A DNA stretch of 18,040 bases, taken from assembly GCA_902488555.1 (NCBI GenBank), contig CABTWT010000016.1:1-18040 (forward strand). The letters run 5' to 3'. The DNA is from an uncultured Anaerococcus sp. (GTDB lineage Bacteria; Bacillota_A; Clostridia; Tissierellales; Peptoniphilaceae). Within the stretch, counting starts at the first letter, position 1. Each line of letters begins with the position of its first letter. Shown here piece by piece: positions 1 through 10,539 of this stretch. The translations under genes were made by a program, and so were the position numbers. Below the pieces are notes generated by a model that searched no databases, was not told where the DNA came from, and worked only from the letters and a program-made list of their open reading frames with translations.

Positions 1-1158
1 GAGGAATTTGAAATAGCTAATCTAATAGTAGATAACCTGAACGCTAAACTTGATATGGAAATTCCCTACCAAGAGCTAGTCTACATCGCCATGCACTTGG
101 TAGCAAAAAACACTATCACAAAGCATGAGAAGCTATCGACAGAAGTATCGGCCCTTGCCCAAGAGATGATAGATACAATCTATGAAGTAACCAAATACGA
201 CTTTAGGTCCAATATAGACCTCTATTTTTCCCTAAGTGCCCACCTAGGACCTTTACTAGAGAGAATAAAATATGGATTTGATATGAAAAATCCTATCCTT
301 GATGATATCAAAGAAAATCAAGTGGCATTTTTCATAGCTACCATAGCATCAAATGTCATAAATGAAAACTATGAGACAAAACTATCTGAAGATGAAATAG
401 GATACATTGCCCTTCATGTAATGACAGCAATGGGTAATAATTCAGACCTAAAAAAAGACATCCTAGTAGTATGTGGCAGTGGCAATTCTAGCGCTCAAAT
501 AATGAAAAGTCAGCTTAAAACAAAATTTTCAAATCAAATTAATAAACTTGAGCTAACTGATATATCAAAAATCGACGAATATCGATTGGACGATTATGAC
601 TTTATCGTTTCATCAATAAACCTAGATGTTCAAACATCAACACCAATAGTATATGTCGATATACTATTTAAACAAAAAGATATCAAGAATATCGAAAGTG
701 CAATGAAAGGAGGCGGCTTAGAAGAGATAAGTAAAATCTTTAGGAATTCTGTCCTGCTTAAAGATGTTGACATAAAAAATATGGACCAAGCCCTAGAGCT
801 TCTGGCAGAAACAGCTAGCCCAATAACAGGCCTAGACAAGGAAGATATCATAAGTCAATACAAGCAAAGAGAAGACCTGGGATCAACTGCCCTAGTAACA
901 GACGTAGCCTTGCCACACATACTCCAACAAGTAGATGCCGAAAGCTTTTCTATTATCCTCATACCTAAAAAAGAGGTGGATTGGAATAATGATAAAGTTG
1001 GCCTCATATATTCCTTGTTCGTGGGCAAAGAAATAGGAGATATGTCCCTATACTACGACAAACTGGGAGACTTTTTGATCAATGATCAGGCTATATCGAA
1101 GGCAAAGAAAGCAGAAAACACGACAGAATTCATGAATACTTTTATCAAGGGGGAATAG
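1..1158 (+). CDS. LicR/BglG-type PRD transcriptional regulator with EIIB-like and EIIA-like domains (5' partial)
   Basis: The frame is open to the first base of the window, so the ATG at 55 is internal and the N-terminal DNA-binding part lies outside. Visible domains in order: the end of PRD1 (YIAMHLV, His codon at 94); PRD2 with SAHLGPLLERI (His at 241) and EIGYIALHV (His at 415); an EIIB-like domain (VVCGSGNSSA, Cys at 472); and a fructose/mannitol-type EIIA domain (ALPHIL, His at 916). This order matches LicR/MtlR-type activators, whose PRD histidines and EIIA/EIIB sites are phosphorylated by PTS proteins to signal substrate and carbon status. The stop lies 2 bases before the EIIA gene of a cellobiose-type PTS, so it very likely controls that operon. 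The exact substrate, and whether it acts on DNA or as an RNA antiterminator, cannot be told without the missing N-terminus. DNA binding is the norm for this architecture. Confidence 0.9.
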   Translation, partial: EEFEIANLIVDNLNAKLDMEIPYQELVYIAMHLVAKNTITKHEKLSTEVSALAQEMIDTIYEVTKYDFRSNIDLYFSLSAHLGPLLERIKYGFDMKNPILDDIKENQVAFFIATIASNVINENYETKLSEDEIGYIALHVMTAMGNNSDLKKDILVVCGSGNSSAQIMKSQLKTKFSNQINKLELTDISKIDEYRLDDYDFIVSSINLDVQTSTPIVYVDILFKQKDIKNIESAMKGGGLEEISKIFRNSVLLKDVDIKNMDQALELLAETASPITGLDKEDIISQYKQREDLGSTALVTDVALPHILQQVDAESFSIILIPKKEVDWNNDKVGLIYSLFVGKEIGDMSLYYDKLGDFLINDQAISKAKKAENTTEFMNTFIKGE

Positions 1159-1160
1159 TT

Positions 1161-1490
1161 ATGAATAACCAAGAAATGTATGAGATAGCCTTTCAAATCA
1201 TAGTTCATGCTGGAGAATCGAGGTCGCTGTCCACAGAAGCCATGGATGCAGCAGAAAAATATGATTTTGAAAAGGCTGAAGAATTGCTTGAAAAAGCAAA
1301 TGAAGAGTTTTTAGCTTGTCACCAAATCCAAACAGATATGCTAACAAGCGAAGCAAACGGCGAAAAAAACGAAATAAATGTTATATTTATCCACGCCCAA
1401 GACCATTTAACAATGGCAACTATGGCTATGGATAACGCCAAGAGATTAGTAACAATGTATAAGAAAATGAAAGAAAATGAGGGTAAATAA
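1161..1490 (+). CDS. PTS lactose/cellobiose-family EIIA component
   Basis: This 109-residue cytoplasmic protein has the full length of the Lac-family EIIA, a small helical protein that forms trimers. The signature IHAQDHLT gives the phospho-accepting His78, with Asp81 as the expected metal/trimer-axis residue. It takes phosphate from HPr and passes it to EIIB. A strong AAGGGGGA ribosome site (1147-1154) lies inside the end of the regulator gene, and the start is 2 bases past that stop. The stop overlaps the EIIB start (TAATG), implying translational coupling. The family handles cellobiose, chitobiose, lactose or aryl-beta-glucosides. The downstream 6-phospho-beta-glucosidases favour a beta-glucoside. 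Confidence 0.95.
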   Translation: MNNQEMYEIAFQIIVHAGESRSLSTEAMDAAEKYDFEKAEELLEKANEEFLACHQIQTDMLTSEANGEKNEINVIFIHAQDHLTMATMAMDNAKRLVTMYKKMKENEGK

Positions 1491-1804
1491 TGCAAAAAGT
1501 TATGTTGATTTGTAATGCTGGTATGAGTAGTTCAGTAATGGCAAAAAAAACTACTCAACTATTACAAGAAAAAGGTCACGATATCCATTTAGATTCTACA
1601 ACTATAGCATCTGCTGAAAAAGTTTTTGCTTCAGACGAATATGAATTGATTCTAGTAAGTCCACAAATCAGGATGAAATTTGATGAATATTCTAAAAAAG
1701 CAGAAAAAAACAACAAAAAAATAGCTCAAGTAGGCTTTGATGCATACGCTCCAATCCCAAGTGGAATTGAAAAAATGGCAAATCTTGTTTTAGAAAATAT
1801 CTAA
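1490..1804 (+). CDS. PTS lactose/cellobiose-family EIIB component
   Basis: This 104-residue protein carries the classic N-terminal phosphocysteine loop: MQKVMLICNAGMSSS, with Cys8 accepting phosphate from EIIA and donating it to the sugar at EIIC. The length and the P-loop-like CNAGMSSS match Lac-family EIIB (CelA/LicB type). A GAGGG ribosome site sits just upstream. The start overlaps the EIIA stop, and the stop overlaps the next start (both TAATG), so the first three PTS-region genes are translationally coupled. Confidence 0.95.
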   Translation: MQKVMLICNAGMSSSVMAKKTTQLLQEKGHDIHLDSTTIASAEKVFASDEYELILVSPQIRMKFDEYSKKAEKNNKKIAQVGFDAYAPIPSGIEKMANLVLENI

Positions 1805-2262
1805 TGAATTATCAAAAACCGGATGTAGAAAAAGTTATAAAAATCAGAAGGTATACCTCTTTGAGGTACCTAAATGCGATATTATTTTTTATATGTCTTT
1901 ATTGGATGATTAGCCTATTTGTTCTAAGATTGACCTTACAAGCGATTATCCCACTTTTTATAATGGTTCTTATAATTATTACAGTAAAAGACCATTATCA
2001 TTCTTTTACTAAAAAAGAAGTGGAGATTAAAAGGTCTAAGAATATTTATATGCTTATAATTATAATTTATATCATAGTAGGCATAATAACATTTAGCAAT
2101 TATACTTTGTTTTTCCCATATGTGGCTAATAAAGATTATGCACTTATTATGATAGGGATAATGTTAATATTGTCAGTCTTACTATTTGTTAAAGCAAACA
2201 AGATATATAAAAATACCGATAGAGTTTATGTAAAATACATGACAAAAAATAAAGGAAAGTAG
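1804..2262 (+). CDS. four-helix membrane protein of unknown function inside a PTS operon
   Basis: I do not recognise this 152-residue protein. It has four hydrophobic segments at about residues 23-40, 44-61, 81-98 and 112-129. The charge pattern predicts both ends inside: K/R-rich N-terminus, a basic loop at 62-80, and the basic C-terminal tail KANKIYKNTDR. It contains no PTS phosphorylation motif, lipobox or catalytic motif that I can see. Its start overlaps the EIIB stop (TAATG) with little ribosome site of its own, so it should be made in step with EIIB, and EIIC begins 6 bases after its stop. That coupling between EIIB and EIIC suggests a role tied to the transporter, such as assembly, stability or modulation of EIIC. 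This is inference only. Base use is more AT-rich than in the flanking EIIA and EIIB genes. Confidence 0.85.
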   Translation: MNYQKPDVEKVIKIRRYTSLRYLNAILFFICLYWMISLFVLRLTLQAIIPLFIMVLIIITVKDHYHSFTKKEVEIKRSKNIYMLIIIIYIIVGIITFSNYTLFFPYVANKDYALIMIGIMLILSVLLFVKANKIYKNTDRVYVKYMTKNKGK

Positions 2263-2268
2263 AAAATT

Positions 2269-5158
<2,890 letters not shown>

Positions 5159-5173
5159 TATAAACAAAGAAGA

Positions 5174-5211
5174 AGCCTTTATAATTCCTATTTGATTATA
5201 AAGGCTCTTTT
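5174..5211 (+). terminator. hairpin between the GH1 and GH4 genes, probable attenuating terminator
   Basis: A perfect 12-bp stem (AGCCTTTATAAT / ATTATAAAGGCT) encloses a 9-base loop and is followed by CTTTT. The stem can extend through a bulged A into AAG/CTT. The stem is AT-rich and the T tract is short, so partial termination or mRNA processing that lowers expression of the downstream genes is as likely as full termination. No separate promoter for the GH4 gene is evident in the 71-base gap. Confidence 0.6.
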
Positions 5212-5229
5212 AAAATAAAGGAGCATATA

Positions 5230-6549
5230 ATGAAAGATGGGCTTAAGATTGTAACAATTGGTGGAGGTTCTTCATATACACCAGAGATAATTGAAGGATT
5301 TATTGATAGATACGATACCTTGCCTGTAAAAGAGCTCTGGCTTGTTGATATTGAACAAGGTAAAGAAAAACTTGAAATAGTTGGAGCTTTGGCAAAAAGA
5401 ATGATTGAAAAAGCTGGAGTTGGAATAGATTTGCATCTAAGCCTTGATAGGCGAGAGGCACTAAAAAATGCTGACTTTGTCACAACTCAAATCCGTGTTG
5501 GACAAATAGATGCAAGAATAAAAGATGAGAGAATACCTTTAGAGCTTGGCATGATTGGTCAAGAAACGAATGGGGCTGGAGGCATGTTTAAGGCTCTAAG
5601 AACTGTTCCTGTAATACTTGATATTATAAAGGACATGGAAGAACTTTGTCCAGATGCCTGGATGATAAATTTTTCTAACCCTGCCGGCATTATTACTGAA
5701 GCGGCTATAAATGTTGGTGGACGGGAAAAGGCTATAGGTCTGTGCAATGTACCAATAGGTATGCAGATGGAAATCGGCAAATATTTGGATGTTGATTACA
5801 AAGATATACAAATGCAAATCCTAGGATTAAACCACCATTACTTTGCAACAGATTTTTTGCTTGATGGTGTAAGTCAAATGGATAAAGTAATAGATTTATA
5901 CACTGGAAAAACTACTGGACCAATAACCATGAAAAATATAGATTCAGATAAGTTTTCTGATGAATTTATCAGGGGAATTAGGGCAATACCAAATCCTTAT
6001 CTCAAATATTATGTCAATACTTCACAAATGCTTGCAGACGAGCTAGAATCTTTCAAAACAAACTCTGTAAGAGCAGAAGAAGTAAAGAGAATTGAGCGAA
6101 ATTTGATGGAAAAATACAAAGATCCTAATCTTTGTGAGAAACCAAAGGAGCTTGAATTAAGGGGAGGAGCATACTATTCACTGGCAGCTTGTGAACTTAT
6201 AAATTCTATTTATAATGACAAAGGCGACATTCAGTATGTAAATACATTAAATGGTAATGCAATTGAAAATTTCGATTCCAAATATGTTATTGAGTGTGCA
6301 GCAAAAATAACCAAAGATGGACCTGTTCCAATAAAAATTGGCAAAGGTGATTATAAGCTCATGGGTTCAATAAATACTATCAAAGCATTCGAAAAGATGA
6401 CTGTAGAGGCAGCAGTTAGTGGGGATAGAGACCTTGCAATAGCAGCCCTTACATTAAATCCTCTTGTTCCTAACGAAAAGTTGGCTATAGAAGTTTTTGA
6501 TAGATTGCTTGAGGCTCATAAAGAATACTTACCTAGATTTTTTGGTTAA
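5230..6549 (+). CDS. GH4 NAD- and metal-dependent 6-phospho-beta-glucosidase
   Basis: This 439-residue glycoside hydrolase family 4 enzyme belongs to a group that cleaves 6-phospho-glucosides by an NAD+-assisted oxidation/elimination mechanism with Mn2+, unlike GH1 hydrolysis. The N-terminal IVTIGGGSSYTPE (residues 7-19) is the dinucleotide-binding motif. LCNVPIG gives metal ligand Cys172 and NHHYF gives His202. PNPYLKYY (around residue 257) probably holds the catalytic tyrosine. The length is normal. An AAAGGAG ribosome site supports the start. It follows the GH1 gene across a hairpin and precedes a phosphatase by 16 bases. GH4 members include 6-phospho-alpha- and beta-glucosidases and galacturonidases. 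The context favours 6-phospho-beta-glucosidase (CelF/LicH-like), but the anomeric preference is not provable by eye. Confidence 0.92.
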   Translation: MKDGLKIVTIGGGSSYTPEIIEGFIDRYDTLPVKELWLVDIEQGKEKLEIVGALAKRMIEKAGVGIDLHLSLDRREALKNADFVTTQIRVGQIDARIKDERIPLELGMIGQETNGAGGMFKALRTVPVILDIIKDMEELCPDAWMINFSNPAGIITEAAINVGGREKAIGLCNVPIGMQMEIGKYLDVDYKDIQMQILGLNHHYFATDFLLDGVSQMDKVIDLYTGKTTGPITMKNIDSDKFSDEFIRGIRAIPNPYLKYYVNTSQMLADELESFKTNSVRAEEVKRIERNLMEKYKDPNLCEKPKELELRGGAYYSLAACELINSIYNDKGDIQYVNTLNGNAIENFDSKYVIECAAKITKDGPVPIKIGKGDYKLMGSINTIKAFEKMTVEAAVSGDRDLAIAALTLNPLVPNEKLAIEVFDRLLEAHKEYLPRFFG

Positions 6550-6565
6550 ATTTAAAGGAGAGATA

Positions 6566-7162
6566 ATGAGAAAATTATATCTTGTACGTCATGGACAAAC
6601 ACTCTTTAATTTAAGAGGTAAAACTCAAGGATGGTGTGATTCGCCACTAACAGAACTCGGTATAAAACAAGCAGAAATTACACGAGGATTTTTTGAAGAT
6701 AATAATATAAAAATTGATGAAGTTTATTCATCGACATCTGAAAGAGCTATTGATACGGCAAGCATTATATCAGACTTGCCAATCAAAACATTGAAGGGTC
6801 TTAAAGAATGGAATTTTGGAAAGATGGAGGGAGAACCAGAAGACTTACAAAAAGTCCCACGCCATGAAGGACAGATGACCCATGAGAATTTCTTTGTACC
6901 TTTCGGTGGAGAATCAGATGTAGAGCTACTTGAACGATTCTCTAATACAATCCAAGAAATTGTAGAAAATTCTGTTGCTAATAACATCTTATGTGTATCC
7001 CATGGTGGGGCCTTATGGGTATATTACTTATCCAAGGTAGCAGAAAAAAACACAGACGATGCCCAGTATTTTGGTAACTGTTGCATACTAGAATTTATCA
7101 TTAGTGATGATAATGAAATCAAGTATATAGATATTCACAATCCGGCCAAGGGCAAGAACTAA
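6566..7162 (+). CDS. histidine phosphatase (phosphoglycerate mutase-like) family protein
   Basis: This 198-residue protein opens with LYLVRHGQT, in which Arg8-His9-Gly10 is the phosphohistidine motif of the histidine phosphatase superfamily. STSERAIDTA (Arg60), LKEWNFGKMEG (Glu81) and CVSHGGAL (His146) complete the active-site set. The ATG at 6566 was chosen because it follows an AAAGGAG ribosome site directly and gives the usual family N-terminus. The open frame back to 6497 only overlaps the GH4 gene. It is the last gene of the beta-glucoside operon, before a terminator. Members of this family include cofactor-dependent mutases, broad-specificity sugar phosphatases and alpha-ribazole phosphatases. 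The position suggests dephosphorylation of a sugar phosphate made by the pathway, but the substrate is unknown. Confidence 0.9.
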   Translation: MRKLYLVRHGQTLFNLRGKTQGWCDSPLTELGIKQAEITRGFFEDNNIKIDEVYSSTSERAIDTASIISDLPIKTLKGLKEWNFGKMEGEPEDLQKVPRHEGQMTHENFFVPFGGESDVELLERFSNTIQEIVENSVANNILCVSHGGALWVYYLSKVAEKNTDDAQYFGNCCILEFIISDDNEIKYIDIHNPAKGKN

Positions 7163-7204
7163 TCTATTGGAGTATATTAATTTAGAGTTTTGTAGAAAAA
7201 TTGA

Positions 7205-7252
7205 AGAGACTTTCATTTTAGCTTAATGCTCGAAATGAAAGTCTCTATTTTT
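7205..7252. terminator. strong intrinsic terminator, likely shared by converging operons
   Basis: A perfect 14-bp inverted repeat (AGAGACTTTCATTT / AAATGAAAGTCTCT) is followed on the + strand by ATTTTT. Inside the 14-base loop a small AGC/GCT stem can also form. It lies between the end of the + strand PTS operon and the end of the - strand crr operon. On the - strand the stem is followed by CTTCAATTTTT, so it may stop both transcripts, less efficiently on that side. Confidence 0.85.
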
Positions 7253-7269
7253 GTGTGATAAAGATTAAT

Positions 7270-8220
7270 TTATTTTCTAATTCCCAAGTCTTCTAGAAAT
7301 TCAAATATTTGCCCAAAGTATTCATCTTGGTCATAGAATTTGCATTCTGCGTGGTCGGCTGGGGTGGGGGTGTATAGGGATTTTTTGCCTGGGTGGGTTT
7401 TGTAAAGGTCGCAGCACATATTGACTGGGACGAGTCTGTCGGATTTGCCGTGAATGAACATGCCTGGAATTTTTGTGTTTTTCATGGAGTCTATGTTGGA
7501 CTTATAAAAATTGCTGGAAAATCTTATTTTACCTATTATATTTGCTATAAAAACAATAGGATATACTAAAAACCCTAGGTCGGATTTTAGTTGATCTATC
7601 TGCATATCATAAAAACTTGTGTATCCACAATCTTCTATAAAAGCTAGAAGATTTTCTGGATTATCGCCTGCTAGTAACATTGTTGTTGCTGCTCCCATTG
7701 ATTCACCATGGGCTATGATTTTTGCTTGTGGATCGGTTTTTATAATCCAGTCCATCCGAGCTTTCATATCTTCTTTTTCTTTGAGGCCAAATGTAGTATA
7801 AGTGCCTTCACTTTGGCCGTGGGCTCTTTGGTCAGGGGCAAGGATTGAAAAGCCATTTTTGTAGTATTTGTCTGCTAGGCTTAGCATGGATTTGGAATTT
7901 GCTGTATAGCCGTGGACTAAAATGACCCATTTGTTAGAAGTATCATTTTTTATGTACTTGGCAGATAGTTTTAGGCCATCAAAATTTTTTATGGCGCAAT
8001 CTGACATTATTTCTATGTAGTAATCTTCTTTTTCTGTAAGTTTTACCTTGTTTGATCTTATCTCTTGCTTAGCTTGTTTATTTTCTTCTTTGCTTATCTT
8101 GATGGGGTCTTCTGCCATATAATATTTCCTAAGGCAGGCTTTGTTTAATAAATGATTTGCCCCTATTATTAAAGCTATTAAAACTATAATTAAGAAAATA
8201 AGAATTATTTTTGCTATCAT
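7270..8220 (-). CDS. membrane-anchored alpha/beta hydrolase (second of tandem pair)
   Basis: This 316-residue protein has one N-terminal hydrophobic helix (about residues 3-21), a charged linker, then an alpha/beta hydrolase fold. VILVHGYT (99-106) is the oxyanion-hole motif, HGESMGAA gives the nucleophile Ser174, and HGKSDRLVP gives Asp261. DHAECK gives His290, completing the triad. EDCGYTSFYDM is shared with YqkD-type hydrolases. The anchor without a clear cleavage site suggests a membrane-bound enzyme, and topology needs testing. The start overlaps the stop of the upstream paralogue by 4 bases (ATGA), with no good ribosome site, so it is translationally coupled. The two proteins share most catalytic-domain motifs, pointing to tandem duplication. 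The substrate is unknown; esterase, thioesterase or peptidase activity is possible. Confidence 0.9.
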   Translation of the reverse strand: MIAKIILIFLIIVLIALIIGANHLLNKACLRKYYMAEDPIKISKEENKQAKQEIRSNKVKLTEKEDYYIEIMSDCAIKNFDGLKLSAKYIKNDTSNKWVILVHGYTANSKSMLSLADKYYKNGFSILAPDQRAHGQSEGTYTTFGLKEKEDMKARMDWIIKTDPQAKIIAHGESMGAATTMLLAGDNPENLLAFIEDCGYTSFYDMQIDQLKSDLGFLVYPIVFIANIIGKIRFSSNFYKSNIDSMKNTKIPGMFIHGKSDRLVPVNMCCDLYKTHPGKKSLYTPTPADHAECKFYDQDEYFGQIFEFLEDLGIRK

Positions 8221-9179
8221 ATCATATCTCTATGTTCTTTAGTGGATTCTATGAAGTCAAAGATTTTCTTGTAGTAAATCTCCTCGTCATAGAGTTTACA
8301 TTCTGCATGGTCTGCGTCTTCTGCTATGTAGATTTCCTTTACTCCCCTATGAGCCTGGTAGAGTTTTTGACACATAGATACTGGTACTATGTCATCTTTT
8401 CCTCCGTTGATGAAGAGGGTTGGAATTTTTGTTTTTATCATAGCATCTTCTGTTGATTTGAAGAGGTCTGCTCCTATGAGAGGTTTTATGAATAAGTTTG
8501 CTACTAGAGCAGCAGGCTTATATAGGAATCTTAATCTCTTGTGGACCTGGTGTTCGTACATACCGTAGTATGTTGTGTAGCCACAGTCTTCAATTAAAGC
8601 TATGACATTTATAGGATTTTCGCCTGCCACATACATGGCAGTGCTAGCTCCCATGGATTCGCCTTGGATAACAATTTTTGCGTCTGGATTTTTCTTTCTT
8701 ATCCAATCTATCCAGTAGATTATATCCTTACTTTCCTTTATGCCATATGTAGTAAAGATGCCGGAACTTTTGCCATGGCCTCTCAAGTCTGGTGCGAGTA
8801 TTGAATATCCATTTTTGTAATATCTATCTGCTATGGTAAACATAGTTATGTTTTTGGCTGTATAACCGTGGATTAGGATGACCCACAAGTTGCTATTTTC
8901 ACTAAAAAGATAGGACCCAGATAGCCTGGTCCCATCAAAAGATTTTATAGTAACTTCATTCATTATATCTGCGTAGTGGTTGACTATTGCAAATACCTTA
9001 TCTCTATCAGCAAAGTGATTTTCCCCAGCGTGTTCGTTTGCATTTTCTTTTATGTCTGGATTGTAATCCATATTGCCCAAGATCTTGTTGATCCAAGTGA
9101 TGAGATGGGCAAAGTGACTTGCCATGACAAGAATTGCTAGAAGGATTATTATAAGAGATGCTATTTTTAAAGTGTACAA
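8217..9179 (-). CDS. membrane-anchored alpha/beta hydrolase (first of tandem pair, TTG start)
   Basis: This 320-residue protein has an N-terminal membrane helix (about 4-21), a polar linker, then a catalytic domain with ILIHGYT (102-107), QGESMGAS (Ser175), GGKDDIVP (Asp263) and DADHAECK (His291). It matches the downstream paralogue almost motif for motif, including APDxRxHGxSxG and IEDCGYT. The start is TTG at 9179-9177, chosen because GAGGTGAT lies at the right distance and the N-terminus then begins just before the anchor helix; no in-frame ATG fits. Its gene follows the HAD phosphatase by 21 bases in the crr operon. The function is unknown; the family is broad (esterases, lipases, acyl-transferring enzymes). 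Confidence 0.9.
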   Translation of the reverse strand: MYTLKIASLIIILLAILVMASHFAHLITWINKILGNMDYNPDIKENANEHAGENHFADRDKVFAIVNHYADIMNEVTIKSFDGTRLSGSYLFSENSNLWVILIHGYTAKNITMFTIADRYYKNGYSILAPDLRGHGKSSGIFTTYGIKESKDIIYWIDWIRKKNPDAKIVIQGESMGASTAMYVAGENPINVIALIEDCGYTTYYGMYEHQVHKRLRFLYKPAALVANLFIKPLIGADLFKSTEDAMIKTKIPTLFINGGKDDIVPVSMCQKLYQAHRGVKEIYIAEDADHAECKLYDEEIYYKKIFDFIESTKEHRDMI

Positions 9180-9183
9180 TTAT

Positions 9184-9191
9184 ATCACCTC
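9184..9191 (-). promoter_or_regulatory. ribosome binding site GAGGTGAT deciding a TTG start
   Basis: On the - strand GAGGTGAT ends 4 bases before TTG (9179-9177), with the AGG core 8 bases before it. This near-consensus site is stronger than those of the other downstream genes of this operon and supports the non-ATG start of the first hydrolase. Confidence 0.75.
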
Positions 9192-9200
9192 GATAACTAG

Positions 9201-9992
9201 CTATAGGACATATTTTTCTAGATAGTCCCCTATGCCATCTTCATCATTTGATAGGGTTACATAATCAGCTATTTCTTTTATCTCATCAACAGCATTGGCC
9301 ATGGCTACTCCAACTCCTGCTACTTCTATCATGGTGAAGTCGTTCATTTCATCGCCAAAGGCTATGATGTCAGCTTGATCAATATCATAAAGCTTTGCTA
9401 TTTCAAGTAGGCTATTGCCTTTTGAAAGGCCTTTTGGCATTATCTCGTAATAATTTCTATGACTTCTTACTTGACTTGTTACATTCCCAAAATTTTCTAC
9501 TAGAAATGGAATGCTTTCTTCAAGTTTAGCAATTTCTGCTGCAAAGAGGATTTTGTTTGGATCAAAATCTAGTTTATCTCTTATATCGCTTACTATTTTT
9601 GCTTCAAGTCCTAGTAGCTTGCTTTCTGCTTGGAGAAATTTATGGTCTTTGTCAGATAAAATCATATCTTTATAAGGGACTATTATATTTAGAAACCTAG
9701 TTTTGTCTAGGATTTCTAGGGCCAATTTTCTTTCTAAATTATGGTTTGCCAAAACTTTGCCACTAGAGTAATCTGTTATTGATCCACCATTATAGTTTGC
9801 TAACAGGCCATCAAACTTGTCAAATTCAAGCTCTTTTGCAAGGTCTTTTACAGCACTTGTTGGCCTACCCGAAACTATAGCAATCTTATGGCCCATTTCA
9901 CCTGCTCTTATAAGGGCTTGGCGTGTCCTTGGGGTGATTTTGTTTTCGCTATTTAATAGCGTTCCATCGACATCAACTCCAATGAGTTTCAT
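9201..9992 (-). CDS. Cof-type HAD-IIB family phosphatase
   Basis: This 263-residue cytoplasmic protein has all four HAD motifs: DVDGT (nucleophile Asp7, acid/base Asp9), SGRP (Ser41), Lys191 in GLSKGNSL, and GDEMND (Asp214, Asp218, Mg2+ ligands). The cap between motifs II and III is of the C2B type, and the C-terminal GVGVAMANAVDEIKEIAD is typical of Cof/YidA-like sugar or cofactor phosphatases. The start lies 3 bases beyond the crr-like stop and has only a poor ribosome site, so translation is probably coupled to that gene. Such enzymes dephosphorylate hexose phosphates, FMN or similar small molecules. Pairing with a PTS EIIA fits a sugar-phosphate role, but the substrate cannot be read from sequence. 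Confidence 0.92.
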   Translation of the reverse strand: MKLIGVDVDGTLLNSENKITPRTRQALIRAGEMGHKIAIVSGRPTSAVKDLAKELEFDKFDGLLANYNGGSITDYSSGKVLANHNLERKLALEILDKTRFLNIIVPYKDMILSDKDHKFLQAESKLLGLEAKIVSDIRDKLDFDPNKILFAAEIAKLEESIPFLVENFGNVTSQVRSHRNYYEIMPKGLSKGNSLLEIAKLYDIDQADIIAFGDEMNDFTMIEVAGVGVAMANAVDEIKEIADYVTLSNDEDGIGDYLEKYVL

Positions 9993-9995
9993 ATA

Positions 9996-10508
9996 TTAGC
10001 CGATTACTTCCATTAATGCTTCACCATGATTTGTTTGACCATTTGCTAGAAGATTGATTTCTTTATCGTCAGCATTGGTTATAATAACTGGTGATTCTAC
10101 TGATTTACCGCTTGCTTTGATTTTTTCTATATCAAATTCCATCAACAAATCTCCAGCCTTTATCTTTTGTCCTTGGCTTACGTGAGAAGTGTAAGGTTCG
10201 CCATTAAGTTCAACTGTGTCAAGTCCTATGTGAATTAGAATTTCAAGACCTGTATTTGATGTGATTCCTAGGGCGTGTTTTGAGTCAGCTACCATTGAAA
10301 TTTCGCCGTCAACAGGGCTATAAACCTTGCCTTCACTTGGTAGAATCAAGCTTCCCTTGCCTACCATTTCTCCTGCAAAAACAGGGTCTTGGCATTCTTT
10401 GACGCTTGAAACTATACCTGTTATAGGTACTAAAACTTTGTTGCTAGAATTTGTGCTTGTATTTTCGTTTTCTTTATCTTTTTTAAATAGATTTCCAAAT
10501 AATGACAT
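9996..10508 (-). CDS. crr: PTS glucose-type EIIA component
   Basis: This 170-residue protein is a stand-alone EIIA(Glc). After a ~22-residue polar N-terminal tail (KKDKENENTSTNSSNK) comes the beta-sandwich domain. DSKHALGI holds His78, and EILIHIGLDTVEL holds the phosphorylated His93. PVFAGEMVGKG and the VESPVIITN segment are also typical. It takes phosphate from HPr and feeds glucose-family EIICB proteins that lack their own EIIA, none of which is in this window. It heads the operon, with a TAGGAGAC ribosome site. It is unrelated to the Lac-type EIIA at the start of the window. In Firmicutes such free-standing EIIA(Glc) genes often serve several permeases. Confidence 0.93.
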   Translation of the reverse strand: MSLFGNLFKKDKENENTSTNSSNKVLVPITGIVSSVKECQDPVFAGEMVGKGSLILPSEGKVYSPVDGEISMVADSKHALGITSNTGLEILIHIGLDTVELNGEPYTSHVSQGQKIKAGDLLMEFDIEKIKASGKSVESPVIITNADDKEINLLANGQTNHGEALMEVIG

Positions 10509-10539
10509 ATTGTCTCCTAATTTTTTTAAATTTGCTATA

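Noticed and set aside
55..57. ATG at 55 as the start of the PRD regulator
   Set aside because: The same frame is open to base 1 with PRD-like residues, and a regulator starting at 55 would lack its DNA-binding domain and most of PRD1; the gene is cut by the window edge.
6497..6565. Extended N-terminus of the histidine phosphatase
   Set aside because: It overlaps the GH4 gene and adds 23 residues before the family's usual MRKLYLVRHG start; the AAAGGAG site sits directly before 6566.
8211..8456. + strand 81-codon frame opposite the tandem hydrolases
   Set aside because: It lies inside the conserved C-terminal coding part of one hydrolase on the opposite strand and has no ribosome site or homology that I recognise.
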